From Opitutales bacterium (GTDB lineage Bacteria > Verrucomicrobiota > Verrucomicrobiia > Opitutales > Intestinicryptomonadaceae), in assembly GCA_021641325.1 (NCBI GenBank), contig JAJXPD010000138.1, positions 1-5,922 of the forward strand: a stretch of 5,922 bases of DNA. Direction: 5' to 3'. Each line of letters opens with the position of its first letter. Position 1 is the first letter of the stretch. The translations under genes were made by a program, and so were the position numbers. Shown here one piece after another: positions 1 to 5,738 of the stretch. The notes beneath the pieces are model-generated. The model ran no database searches. It had not been told where the DNA came from and saw nothing but the letters and a program-made list of their open reading frames with translations.

Positions 1-1
1 C

Positions 2-322
2 TCGGAGGAGCTTGGAAACCCCGTCTATCCGCCCGCGCGCGAGCTTCTTGCAAAACACGGGATTTCGTGCAAGGGCAAAACCGCGCGGAAAATCTCCCGC
101 GCAGACTACGACAGGTTCGACCTCATTCTCGTCATGGACAATTCGAACATGCGCAACATCATGCGCATTGTCGGAAGCGACCCGAAAGGGAAAATCAAAA
201 TGCTCATGGAATACGCCGGCAAACCGCATGCGGAAGTCGCCGACCCGTGGTATTCGGGAGATTTCGAGGAAACTTGGCGCGACGTGTCCGCGGCGTGCGG
301 GGGCTTGCTTGCCTCGCTCTGA
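2..322 (+). CDS. Low-molecular-weight protein-tyrosine phosphatase, C-terminal part (5' end outside window)
   Basis: The reading frame is open from the window edge and ends in TGA at 320-322, giving 106 visible residues. It fits the C-terminal two thirds of the LMW-PTP family (about 145-155 residues in full), cytoplasmic enzymes that remove phosphate from phosphotyrosine or, in the YwlE branch, phosphoarginine. Visible family signatures are NPVYPPARELLAKHGI (visible residues 6-21), the segment DYDRFDLILVMDNSN (35-49), and ADPWYSGDFEETW (80-92). In that last block the Asp of the DPWY motif (residue 81) is the general acid of the family. The N-terminal C-x5-R P-loop, which carries the nucleophile, must lie upstream and cannot be checked, so an intact enzyme is assumed. 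The next gene starts 135 bases later and has no obvious functional link. Tyrosine versus arginine phosphatase activity cannot be decided here. Confidence 0.88.
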   Translation, partial: SEELGNPVYPPARELLAKHGISCKGKTARKISRADYDRFDLILVMDNSNMRNIMRIVGSDPKGKIKMLMEYAGKPHAEVADPWYSGDFEETWRDVSAACGGLLASL

Positions 323-345
323 CGCCGCGCGGCGCGGGCAAAAAA

Positions 346-361
346 CGCAAGCCGCCTTGCG
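346..361 (-). terminator. Possible minus-strand terminator hairpin
   Basis: A 6-bp perfect stem, CGCAAG (346-351) with CTTGCG (356-361), encloses a 4-base loop. Six A residues at 340-345 become a U-tract after the hairpin when read on the minus strand. On the plus strand the hairpin is followed by GGATTTCC, so it lacks a U-tract in the direction of the flanking genes. No minus-strand gene that it could end is credible in this window. It may be chance, or may block antisense transcription into the phosphatase gene. Confidence 0.2.
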
Positions 362-427
362 GGATTTCCGAAAAAATAGTCTTGCGAAACGTCCGAACAG
401 GGCGTTGGCTTGTGTCCGACGTATCGG

Positions 428-447
428 AATCGGTGCGTCGATTTTTT
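428..447 (+). terminator. Weak terminator-like hairpin before the exporter gene
   Basis: AATCG (428-432) pairs with CGATT (439-443) around a six-base loop, and T residues run from 442 to 447. A separate small hairpin, TCCGA/TCGGA (415-419, 424-428), lies immediately before it. The stem is short and AT-containing, so termination would be weak. If real, it would end transcription from the phosphatase gene just before the exporter start codon at 458. I see no convincing promoter in the 323-457 gap. Confidence 0.18.
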
Positions 448-457
448 ATTTCCAAAC

Positions 458-1402
458 ATGGCAATTTCCGAGAGAGCAAAAGGGCACATCTGCGTGCTGA
501 CTACAAACCTGACGTTCGGGGTGTTCATTCCGATATCGAAATACCTCATGCACGGCTTTATGTCGCCGCTGTTTGTAACCACTTGCAGATTCATCGGCGC
601 GACCGTTCTGTTTTGGACGGCGTCGCTGTTTATAAAAGACAGAAAAGTCGAGCCGAAAGACTTGCTGTGGTTTTTCTTCTTCGCGCTCATGGGAATTGTC
701 TTCAATCAGGGCGTGTTCATTTTCGCGCTCGGAATGACGTCTCCCGTGGACGCTTCGGTAATCCTCACGGCGACCCCGTTTTCGGCGATGGCGGTTGCCG
801 CGATTCTCGTCGGCGACCCCATCACAAAGCGCAAGCTCTTCGGCGCGGGAGTGGGCGCGGCGGGCGCGGTTTGGCTTTTGCTTTCGGCGTCCGGCGGCGG
901 ACTGGGTTCGGGTTCGGCGTCCGGCGACGGACTCGTGTTTCTGGCGACGGTGTGCGCGGCGATTTATTTTGTAACGGCAAAGCCGCTGACGCTCAAATAT
1001 TCGCCTATTACAATCATGAAGTGGATGTTCCTTTTTTCGACGCTCATGTTCGTGCCGCTCATGCCGAAGGCGTTTGCGTCGGAGGATTCGATTAAGGCGA
1101 CGCTGGGCGTCTGCGAAATCGCGGGCTTGGCGTACGTCGTAGGCGGGGCGACCTTCCTTGCCTATCTTTTCCAAAACATGGGCATCAAGCGCATTCGCCC
1201 CGCGACGGTTGCGATGTACATTTACGTGCAGCCAGTGGTGTCGTCGGCGATAGCGGTTTTCGCGGGGCAGGACGCGTTTTCGTGGAGCAAGCTGTTTGCG
1301 TCGTTCCTCGTCTTCGCGGGCGTCTACATTGTAACGACTTCTCCGCGCACGCCCGAACAGCTGAAAATTGCCGAGGAAGTCGAGCGGCAGGGCGGAAAAT
1401 AG
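458..1402 (+). CDS. DMT superfamily (EamA-type) transporter
   Basis: This encodes a 314-residue inner-membrane protein with two EamA repeats of about five helices each, the usual size and layout of drug/metabolite exporters (RhaT/YdcZ/EamA clan). Hydrophobic stretches lie at about residues 10-30, 36-58, 68-90, 97-118 and 126-144, and again at about 157-176, 184-203, 218-239, 247-269 and 275-293. Family-like blocks are FNQGVFIFAL (82-91) with PVDASVILTATP (96-107) in repeat 1, and LFQNMGIKRIRPATVAMYIYVQPVVS (from 237) in repeat 2. The two halves are joined by a Gly/Ser-rich linker (145-158). I chose the ATG at 458; the frame stays open upstream to a TTG at 410, but those 16 residues are polar and not family-like. 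No clear Shine-Dalgarno is present. Substrates of this family include amino acids and metabolites; none can be assigned here. The protein ends in a charged cytoplasmic-looking tail (297-314). Confidence 0.9.
   Translation: MAISERAKGHICVLTTNLTFGVFIPISKYLMHGFMSPLFVTTCRFIGATVLFWTASLFIKDRKVEPKDLLWFFFFALMGIVFNQGVFIFALGMTSPVDASVILTATPFSAMAVAAILVGDPITKRKLFGAGVGAAGAVWLLLSASGGGLGSGSASGDGLVFLATVCAAIYFVTAKPLTLKYSPITIMKWMFLFSTLMFVPLMPKAFASEDSIKATLGVCEIAGLAYVVGGATFLAYLFQNMGIKRIRPATVAMYIYVQPVVSSAIAVFAGQDAFSWSKLFASFLVFAGVYIVTTSPRTPEQLKIAEEVERQGGK
883..933 (+). repeat. Imperfect 30-bp tandem repeat coding for the exporter linker
   Basis: The 21 bases at 883-903 recur at 913-933 with one mismatch, a period of 30 bp (10 codons), giving about 1.7 copies in frame. 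The encoded protein reads SASGGGLGSG then SASGDGL, a flexible loop between the two EamA halves. The in-frame period means copy number could change without breaking the gene. Confidence 0.7.
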
Positions 1403-1490
1403 GCGTTTGCCGAATCCGCAACCGCATTGTTGCGCTTGCCTTCGCGTCGGCGGGGAAGATTCGGAAAACTAACGGTTTTTTATCGCGGGG

Positions 1491-1515
1491 CGCGTAGGAG
1501 CGTTCCGCGTTTTTT
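1491..1515 (+). terminator. Candidate rho-independent terminator after the exporter gene
   Basis: CGC (1491-1493) pairs with GCG (1507-1509) and GGA (1497-1499) with TCC (1504-1506), leaving a three-base bulge and a GCGT loop. Six T residues follow at 1510-1515. The bulged stem makes this a modest candidate. It lies about 90 bases after the exporter stop codon, in a position that would insulate the regulator gene. Confidence 0.3.
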
Positions 1516-1522
1516 CCCGTCA

Positions 1523-1547
1523 GCGGGGTGGGGTTCATACTCCCCGC
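1523..1547. other. GC-rich inverted repeat in the 1403-1697 gap
   Basis: GCGGGG (1523-1528) is perfectly complementary to CCCCGC (1542-1547) across a 13-base loop. An alternative pairing uses GGGG at 1530-1533. There is no T-run on either side in the right place for a classical terminator. It sits 20 bases before the operator. It may add to termination of the upstream transcript, or be incidental. No gene is supported in 1403-1697. Confidence 0.3.
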
Positions 1548-1566
1548 AATGCCCGAAAAACAGAAG

Positions 1567-1583
1567 AGGTAAACTGTTTACCT
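1567..1583. promoter_or_regulatory. Operator 1: palindromic LacI-family-type site before the regulator gene
   Basis: This is a 17-bp inverted repeat with perfect 8-base arms AGGTAAAC and GTTTACCT around a single central T. It lies 114 bases before the regulator start codon. A 15/17 match occurs before the downstream operon (2769-2785), which makes a site for the LacI-family protein encoded between them the simplest reading (autoregulation). The centre is odd-spaced and has no CpG step, unlike the classical LacI/GalR/PurR sites. Binding by this protein is inferred. Confidence 0.75.
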
Positions 1584-1602
1584 ATTTTTAGGGATTTTTA
1601 AT

Positions 1603-1630
1603 TTGATTCTTTTGCGTTCCGCAATTTAAT
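1603..1630 (+). promoter_or_regulatory. Predicted promoter of the regulator gene
   Basis: TTGATT (1603-1608) and TTTAAT (1625-1630) are separated by 16 bp and resemble sigma-70-type -35 and -10 boxes (4/6 and 5/6 matches). The element begins 19 bp after operator 1 ends. The same arrangement, base for base in spacing, occurs at 2805-2832. Predicted transcription would begin near 1637, leaving a leader of about 60 bases. Confidence 0.5.
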
Positions 1631-1697
1631 TGACACCAGAAAGCGCGGCAAACGGCAAAACAAGAGCCGCAAAGTTGCGCCAAGTTCGGAGCTAATC

Positions 1698-2732
1698 ATG
1701 AAAAAAACCGTCAGCATGCAGGACATCGCGGAGGAACTCGGCATTTCGAAAGGGTCGGTTTCGCTCGCGCTGAACGATTCGAAAAAAATTTCCGAAAAGA
1801 CGAAAGCCAAAGTCCGCAAGGCGGCGCAAACGCTCGGCTACCGCAGAAACGCCCTCGTTTCGAGCGTCATGGCGGGGCTGAAAGGCTCGAAGGAAAACCG
1901 CTTTCTGGAAACGATTGTCCTCATCAACGCGAACAAGTCGCAGGACGCGCCGCACAAGTATCCGATTTTTTCGAAATACATTGCGGGCATACGCGACGAG
2001 GCAAAAGAGCTCGGCTACGCCGTCTACGAAATTTGGCTTCACGACAAACGCCTCAACCCCACGAAGCTCCAGCGCATTTTGGAGTCGCGCGGAATCCGCG
2101 GCGGAATCATAATAGGGCATGTTGACGACAACATCTTGCCCGACAAATTTGCGCCCATTTGGCAGAATTTCAAATTCGTCTCCGCGGGGCTTAAAACCTT
2201 CAATCCCATTCTCGACTTCATTTCCGCCGACAAATTCCTCATCGCCCACTACGCCACGCAGAGAATTATAGAGCTTGGCTACCGACGCCCCGCGCTGATT
2301 CTTGCCGAGCACATCGACGAGCTTGTCGAGGGCCGTTTTGTCGGCGGCTTTCTCCGCGCCCAGCTGGAGCTTCCCGAAGAGGACAGGATTCCGCCGTTTT
2401 TGGACATCGCCGCAGCCGAAAAGAACCCGCAAATTCTCTACGACTGGCTTTCCGAGCGCAAGCCCGACGTGATTTTCTCGATTTCGAACTCCACAAGCGA
2501 ATGGTTTTCCGAACGCGCCACCGCCGTTCCGCAGGATTTGCCCGTGATACACCTCGAACGCAAATGCGGCAAGAACGACTGGGTGGGGATAGACCAGAAC
2601 TACGAAATGGTCGGGCGCATAGCGGTTCGCAAGCTTTTCACCGCCCTCAACGCGCCAGTCTATCTGAAAGACGCCGACGTGCGGACGGCGACAATCGTGC
2701 TTCCCAAATGGAACAACCCCGTCGGAGGCTGA
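1698..2732 (+). CDS. LacI-family transcriptional regulator
   Basis: This encodes 344 residues, a full-length LacI-family regulator. The N-terminal helix-turn-helix covers about residues 5-26 (SMQDIAEELGISKGSVSLAL), followed by RKAAQTLGYRRN (40-51) and a hinge segment ALVSSVMAGLKG (52-63). Residues from about 70 to 340 form the periplasmic-binding-protein-like effector and dimerisation domain, with RGIRGGIIIG (131-140) and WVGIDQNYEMVGRIAV (295-310) as typical landmarks. The ATG at 1698 is supported by GGAG at 1688-1691, six bases away. The recognition positions equal to LacI Tyr17/Gln18/Arg22 are Lys18, Gly19 and Leu23, and the usual Leu wedge of the hinge is Val57-Met58. The gene lies between its two putative operators and directly before the transporter operon, so it probably controls that operon and itself in response to the imported sugar acid or an intermediate. 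The effector is unknown. Confidence 0.93.
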   Translation: MKKTVSMQDIAEELGISKGSVSLALNDSKKISEKTKAKVRKAAQTLGYRRNALVSSVMAGLKGSKENRFLETIVLINANKSQDAPHKYPIFSKYIAGIRDEAKELGYAVYEIWLHDKRLNPTKLQRILESRGIRGGIIIGHVDDNILPDKFAPIWQNFKFVSAGLKTFNPILDFISADKFLIAHYATQRIIELGYRRPALILAEHIDELVEGRFVGGFLRAQLELPEEDRIPPFLDIAAAEKNPQILYDWLSERKPDVIFSISNSTSEWFSERATAVPQDLPVIHLERKCGKNDWVGIDQNYEMVGRIAVRKLFTALNAPVYLKDADVRTATIVLPKWNNPVGG

Positions 2733-2768
2733 CGCCCGAAACCGCCCGCGCAAGCCCGATTTTACGCG

Positions 2769-2785
2769 AGGTAAACAGTTTTCCA
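2769..2785. promoter_or_regulatory. Operator 2: copy of the regulator site before the transporter operon
   Basis: The left arm AGGTAAAC is perfect and the right arm GTTTTCCA matches at 6 of 8 positions, with a central A. It agrees at 15 of 17 bases with operator 1 read on the minus strand. It lies in the 132-base gap between the regulator stop and the MFS start, 79 bases before the latter. The better left arm suggests weaker or asymmetric binding compared with operator 1. Confidence 0.68.
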
Positions 2786-2804
2786 AATTTGGCAATCAAC
2801 GCTA

Positions 2805-2832
2805 TTGAACGCGCCGCATTTTTCCTTTTAAT
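2805..2832 (+). promoter_or_regulatory. Predicted promoter of the transporter-catabolic operon
   Basis: TTGAAC (2805-2810) and TTTAAT (2827-2832) are separated by 16 bp. The -35 box starts 36 bp after the start of operator 2, exactly as in the regulator promoter. Predicted transcription would start near 2839, about 26 bases before the MFS start codon. No other promoter of similar quality is visible in the gap. Confidence 0.5.
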
Positions 2833-2864
2833 TAAAAAACATAACAACGGGGGACAAACACTAT

Positions 2865-4124
2865 ATGACAAACGACAGCTCGAAAGACTACTACAAATGG
2901 TTTCTTCTGCTTTTACTGTGGGTGGCGTTTTTTCTGCACCAGGGAACGAGGCAAATCTACAACGCAATTCTGCCTCAAATTCAGGGAACATTCGGGGTCG
3001 ACTCGGTCAAGATGGGGATCGTAGGCACTATTTTCACGCTGACATACGGCATTTGCGCTCCGCTTTCGGGCTTTGCGAGCGACTTCCTCAAAAGAAAATA
3101 CATGGTAATCGTCGGCTTGGGGGTTTTCTGCACGGGCATTTTCCTTTCGGGCTGGGTTTCGTGCATAGGCATGATGATTGTTTTCTACGGGCTTCTCAAC
3201 GGGGCGGGGCAGGCGTTCTACTATCCCGCGGCGTGCTCGCTTCTGGGGCAGCTCCACGAAAAGACCCGCGCGACGGCGTTGGCAATCCACCAGACCGCGC
3301 TCTACGCGGGCATTGTAATTTGCAGCTGCGTGTCGGGAATGTTCGCCGACATTCCGTCGGTCGGCTCGCTCGACGGCTGGCGCATTCCGTTTATACTTTT
3401 CGGGGGAATCGGCATTGTCTGGGCGTTCATGCTAATATTCCTCATGCGCGACACCAAGCCGATTACCCACACGCACACCGAGGGCGAAATCAAAAAGGCG
3501 TCGTTTAAGGACGCGTTCATGGTAATGTTCCGCAAGCCCGCGGCGATGTCGCTTGCGCTCGGCTTCGGCATGATGATTTACGTCGACTGCGGCTTCAAAA
3601 CTTGGATGCCCACATTCCTCCAAGAGCACTTCCACATGGACGCGGCGGTTGCCGCCACAAACGCCGTGGTTTGGCACTATGCGGGCGCGTTCTTCGGCGT
3701 GATGCTCGGCGGGCGCATTACCGACAAGCTTGCGGCGAAACGCAAAACCGTGCGCTTCGAGGCGAATATTATCGGGCTTCTCTGCGGCGCGCCGTTCATC
3801 TATTTCATGGCGAACACGTCCTCGGAGACCCTCTGCTGCCTCGGCATGCTGGCGTTCGGGCTGTTCAGGGGCGTGTACGACTCCAACTTGTTCGCGTCCC
3901 TTTTCGACGTCGTTGCGCCGCGCTACCGCGCGTCGGCTTCGGGGCTTATGCTCTGTTTTGCGTTCATTATCGGCTCTTCCGCGCCGATGGTTCTTGGCTG
4001 GATTCGCGACAATTTCGGAATGAACTACGGCATAGCGTCGCTTGCGGCGTTCTATCTGGCGGGCGGCGTGATAATCCTGCTCGGCCGCAATCTCTTCTTC
4101 AAACGCGACTACGAGGAAATTTAA
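2865..4124 (+). CDS. MFS transporter, probably for a sugar acid or related anion
   Basis: This encodes 419 residues with the 12-helix major facilitator layout: hydrophobic segments at about residues 11-30, 48-70, 80-98, 100-122, 140-160, 174-194, 227-245, 265-285, 300-317, 322-340, 357-378 and 388-408, with a charged central loop at 195-226. The loop between helices 2 and 3 carries motif A, GFASDFLKRKYM (69-80, with Asp73 and Arg77), and a second copy, GGRITDKLAAKR (282-293), lies between helices 8 and 9. Length and architecture fit the anion:cation symporter or oxalate/formate-like branches. Import of an acidic sugar is inferred from its neighbours, not from substrate residues. The ATG at 2865 follows a G-run (2849-2853) about 11 bases upstream, a poor Shine-Dalgarno. 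It is the first gene of the operon, and the dehydrogenase gene follows after 13 bases. Confidence 0.93.
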   Translation: MTNDSSKDYYKWFLLLLLWVAFFLHQGTRQIYNAILPQIQGTFGVDSVKMGIVGTIFTLTYGICAPLSGFASDFLKRKYMVIVGLGVFCTGIFLSGWVSCIGMMIVFYGLLNGAGQAFYYPAACSLLGQLHEKTRATALAIHQTALYAGIVICSCVSGMFADIPSVGSLDGWRIPFILFGGIGIVWAFMLIFLMRDTKPITHTHTEGEIKKASFKDAFMVMFRKPAAMSLALGFGMMIYVDCGFKTWMPTFLQEHFHMDAAVAATNAVVWHYAGAFFGVMLGGRITDKLAAKRKTVRFEANIIGLLCGAPFIYFMANTSSETLCCLGMLAFGLFRGVYDSNLFASLFDVVAPRYRASASGLMLCFAFIIGSSAPMVLGWIRDNFGMNYGIASLAAFYLAGGVIILLGRNLFFKRDYEEI

Positions 4125-4137
4125 CAAATAAGACAAT

Positions 4138-4929
4138 ATGGAATATTCAGACGACATCAAACTTCGCGAACGCTTCGACCTTTCGGAGCACAGGGCGTTC
4201 ATCACGGGTTCCGCGCGCGGAATCGGCAGGGCAATCGCATTGGGCTTGGCGGAATATGGGGCGCAGGTGATTGTTCACGGCGTGAAGGAAAGCGCGAAAC
4301 TCGAATCCGCGCTCGAATCGGTACGCAAACTCAGCCCCGCAAGTTTCTCGGTCGTCGGCGACTTGGGCGACCCCGACGCGCCGCGCAAAATTGCCGACCA
4401 AATTTCGGCGAAATCCGAACTTCCCGACATTTTCATCGCCAACGCCTCCGTGCAGTTCAGAACTCCGTGGGATAAAATTCCGCTCGAAGAGTCGCTGCTC
4501 CAAATGCAGGTGAACTTCCATTCAACGCTCATGCTCGCCCAGCTTTTCTTCCCCGTGATGAAGGCGCAAAAATGGGGACGAATCGTAACAATCGGGAGCG
4601 TTCAGGAGTTCCGCCCGCACCCCGAAATGGCGGTCTACGCGGCGAGCAAGTCGGCGCAGGAAAACCTCGTGCGCAACATCGCAAGACAGGTCGCCTGCGA
4701 GGGTATCACCGTAAACAACATCGCCCCCGGAGTTTTTGCGACCGACCGAAACGACGAAGCCCTTTCGAACCCCGTCTACGCAAAGCGCGTTACCGACTGC
4801 ATTCCGTCGCACACCTACGCCGAACCCGCCGACGCCGCGGGAGCTGCGGTGCTGCTGTGCTCGAATGCGGGCAGGTACATCACGGGAACGAACATCGTAA
4901 TCGACGGCGGACTGCGCCTCCCCGGTTGA
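4138..4929 (+). CDS. Short-chain dehydrogenase/reductase (classical SDR, sugar-acid type)
   Basis: This encodes 263 residues, the normal size for a classical SDR. It opens with an FDLS segment (13-16), as in gluconate 5-dehydrogenase and KduD-type enzymes. The Rossmann nucleotide-binding motif is TGSARGIG (23-30). Catalytic residues are Asn126, Ser154, Tyr167 and Lys171 (YAASK), followed by NNIAPG (193-198) and a conserved-type C-terminal TNIVIDGGL (251-259). The usual NAG motif reads NAS at 102-104, a small departure. The likely reaction is NAD(P)-dependent oxidation or reduction of a hydroxyl/keto group on a sugar acid or keto-deoxy acid. Specificity cannot be read; the neighbouring dehydratase and RraA-like genes favour a step in a non-phosphorylative sugar-acid route. 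The gene starts 13 bases after the MFS stop with no clear Shine-Dalgarno, in an A-rich leader, consistent with co-transcription. Confidence 0.92.
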   Translation: MEYSDDIKLRERFDLSEHRAFITGSARGIGRAIALGLAEYGAQVIVHGVKESAKLESALESVRKLSPASFSVVGDLGDPDAPRKIADQISAKSELPDIFIANASVQFRTPWDKIPLEESLLQMQVNFHSTLMLAQLFFPVMKAQKWGRIVTIGSVQEFRPHPEMAVYAASKSAQENLVRNIARQVACEGITVNNIAPGVFATDRNDEALSNPVYAKRVTDCIPSHTYAEPADAAGAAVLLCSNAGRYITGTNIVIDGGLRLPG

Positions 4930-4953
4930 TTCCCATTCTCAAATAATTTCAAT
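4926..4953 (+). promoter_or_regulatory. Possible weak internal promoter before the RraA-like gene
   Basis: TTGATT (4926-4931) overlaps the dehydrogenase stop codon. It is followed after 16 bp by TTCAAT (4948-4953), repeating the spacing of the two stronger predicted promoters, with the same -35 sequence as the regulator promoter. No operator-like palindrome lies upstream of it. The match is weak and could be chance in an AT-rich gap. Confidence 0.2.
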
Positions 4954-5015
4954 TAAAAACCAATAACTGAAAGACAAAAATTATGTCCGACAATCAAGAA
5001 GAAAACATGCTTCAA

Positions 5016-5020
5016 AAGGA
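5016..5020 (+). promoter_or_regulatory. Ribosome binding site favouring the inner start of the RraA-like gene
   Basis: AAGGA at 5016-5020 stands seven bases before the ATG at 5028. The longer alternative start at 4983 has only a weak GAAAG about ten bases away. Confidence 0.5.
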
Positions 5021-5027
5021 AGCGAAA

Positions 5028-5738
5028 ATGATGAAGCTCGAAAACCTCATTCGCACGCGCGAGGGAATCTGCAAGAAAGAGTTCCCCGTTCCCGTCAAGG
5101 AGGTTCTCGCCCGCTACGAAGCCCTCTACACGGGCGCAATCAACGACGTCATGCGCGAGTTCTGCCTGCTCGATCAGGCTCTGCCGCACAACATCATTCC
5201 CCTGCGCCCCGAACGCACCGTCGCGGGCTTGGCGTTCACCGTCAAGAGCGCGCCGAACGTTAAAATCACCGGCGAAATGACATTCCGCACCGAAATGCTC
5301 GACGCCATGCACGAAGACGCGTTCGTCGTCTGGGACACGAGCCTCGACGAAGAGGCGACTCTCTGGGGCGGCGTCATGACCGCGACCGCCGCCGGCAAGA
5401 AAGTCCGCGCCGCCTGCATCGACGGCGGTATCCGCGACACGCACCAAATCCTCGAAAAGGACTTCCCCGTATTCTACCGCTACCGCATTTCCAACGGAAG
5501 TCTCGGCCGCTGTCTCATCACGCACTACCAGATTCCGATTAAAATCGGCAAGGTCACAATCAAGCCCGGAGACATCATCATGGGCGACATCGACGGCGTG
5601 CTTTGCGTTCCCCGCGAAATCGCTTGGGACGTTCTCGTACGCGCCGAGGAAATCCGCGAGAACGAGAAAAAGATTTTCTCATGGGTAAACGCGGGCGAAT
5701 CAATCGACTCGATTACCAAGAAAGGCGGCTATTTCTAA
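5028..5738 (+). CDS. RraA-family protein, probable aldolase/demethylmenaquinone methyltransferase-like fold
   Basis: Numbered from the ATG at 5028 the protein has 236 residues. It belongs to the RraA/HMG-CHA aldolase fold: YTGAINDVMREF (34-45), a central AGLAFTVKSAP (66-76), and ACIDGGIRDT (129-138), in which Arg136-Asp137 match the pyruvate- and metal-binding Arg-Asp pair of HMG/CHA aldolases. Gly115 lies 21 residues before that Arg, fitting the G-x20-R-D pattern. The C-terminal block GDIIMGDIDGVLCVPRE (181-197) is also typical of the family. In known members the fold serves metal-dependent pyruvate aldolases or an RNase E inhibitor; the setting between a dehydrogenase and a dehydratase makes a metabolic role, perhaps cleaving or decarboxylating a keto acid, more likely. 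An alternative ATG at 4983 would add 15 residues, but those codons are AT-rich at the third base unlike the rest and lack a good ribosome site. Many databases label such proteins dimethylmenaquinone methyltransferase, a misleading name. Confidence 0.88.
   Translation: MMKLENLIRTREGICKKEFPVPVKEVLARYEALYTGAINDVMREFCLLDQALPHNIIPLRPERTVAGLAFTVKSAPNVKITGEMTFRTEMLDAMHEDAFVVWDTSLDEEATLWGGVMTATAAGKKVRAACIDGGIRDTHQILEKDFPVFYRYRISNGSLGRCLITHYQIPIKIGKVTIKPGDIIMGDIDGVLCVPREIAWDVLVRAEEIRENEKKIFSWVNAGESIDSITKKGGYF

Noticed and set aside
325..336. Perfect 12-bp palindrome CGCCGCGCGGCG after the phosphatase stop
   Set aside because: Pure GC self-complementary runs are common at this base composition; there is no loop, T-run or second copy to support a role.
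410..457. Upstream extension of the exporter gene to a TTG start
   Set aside because: It adds 16 polar residues that do not fit the family, and overlaps hairpins in the gap; the ATG at 458 gives a normal N-terminus.
67..1095. Plus-strand open frame of 342 codons across the phosphatase and exporter genes
   Set aside because: The product is Arg-rich, spans two recognised genes and their gap in another frame, and has no family pattern.
446..1174. Minus-strand open frame opposite the exporter
   Set aside because: Low-complexity Arg/Glu-rich translation, a shadow of the EamA coding frame.
1185..1538. Minus-strand open frame reaching into the 1403-1697 gap
   Set aside because: Mostly antisense to the exporter, with no ribosome site or recognisable domain; the gap part holds hairpins rather than a gene.
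1630..1635. Perfect TTGACA -35 box before the regulator gene
   Set aside because: No -10-like sequence lies 15-19 bp downstream; the region there is GC-rich. The TTGATT/TTTAAT pair is favoured by its repeated spacing.
1692..2795. Long minus-strand open frame (367 codons) opposite the regulator gene
   Set aside because: It is longer than the real gene but its product is rich in Arg and Gly with no domain pattern, while the plus strand gives a complete LacI-family protein. Long antisense frames are expected from GC-rich third positions.
4711..4716. GTAAAC half-site inside the dehydrogenase gene (another at 5685-5690)
   Set aside because: Neither has a matching second arm, and both lie within conserved coding sequence.
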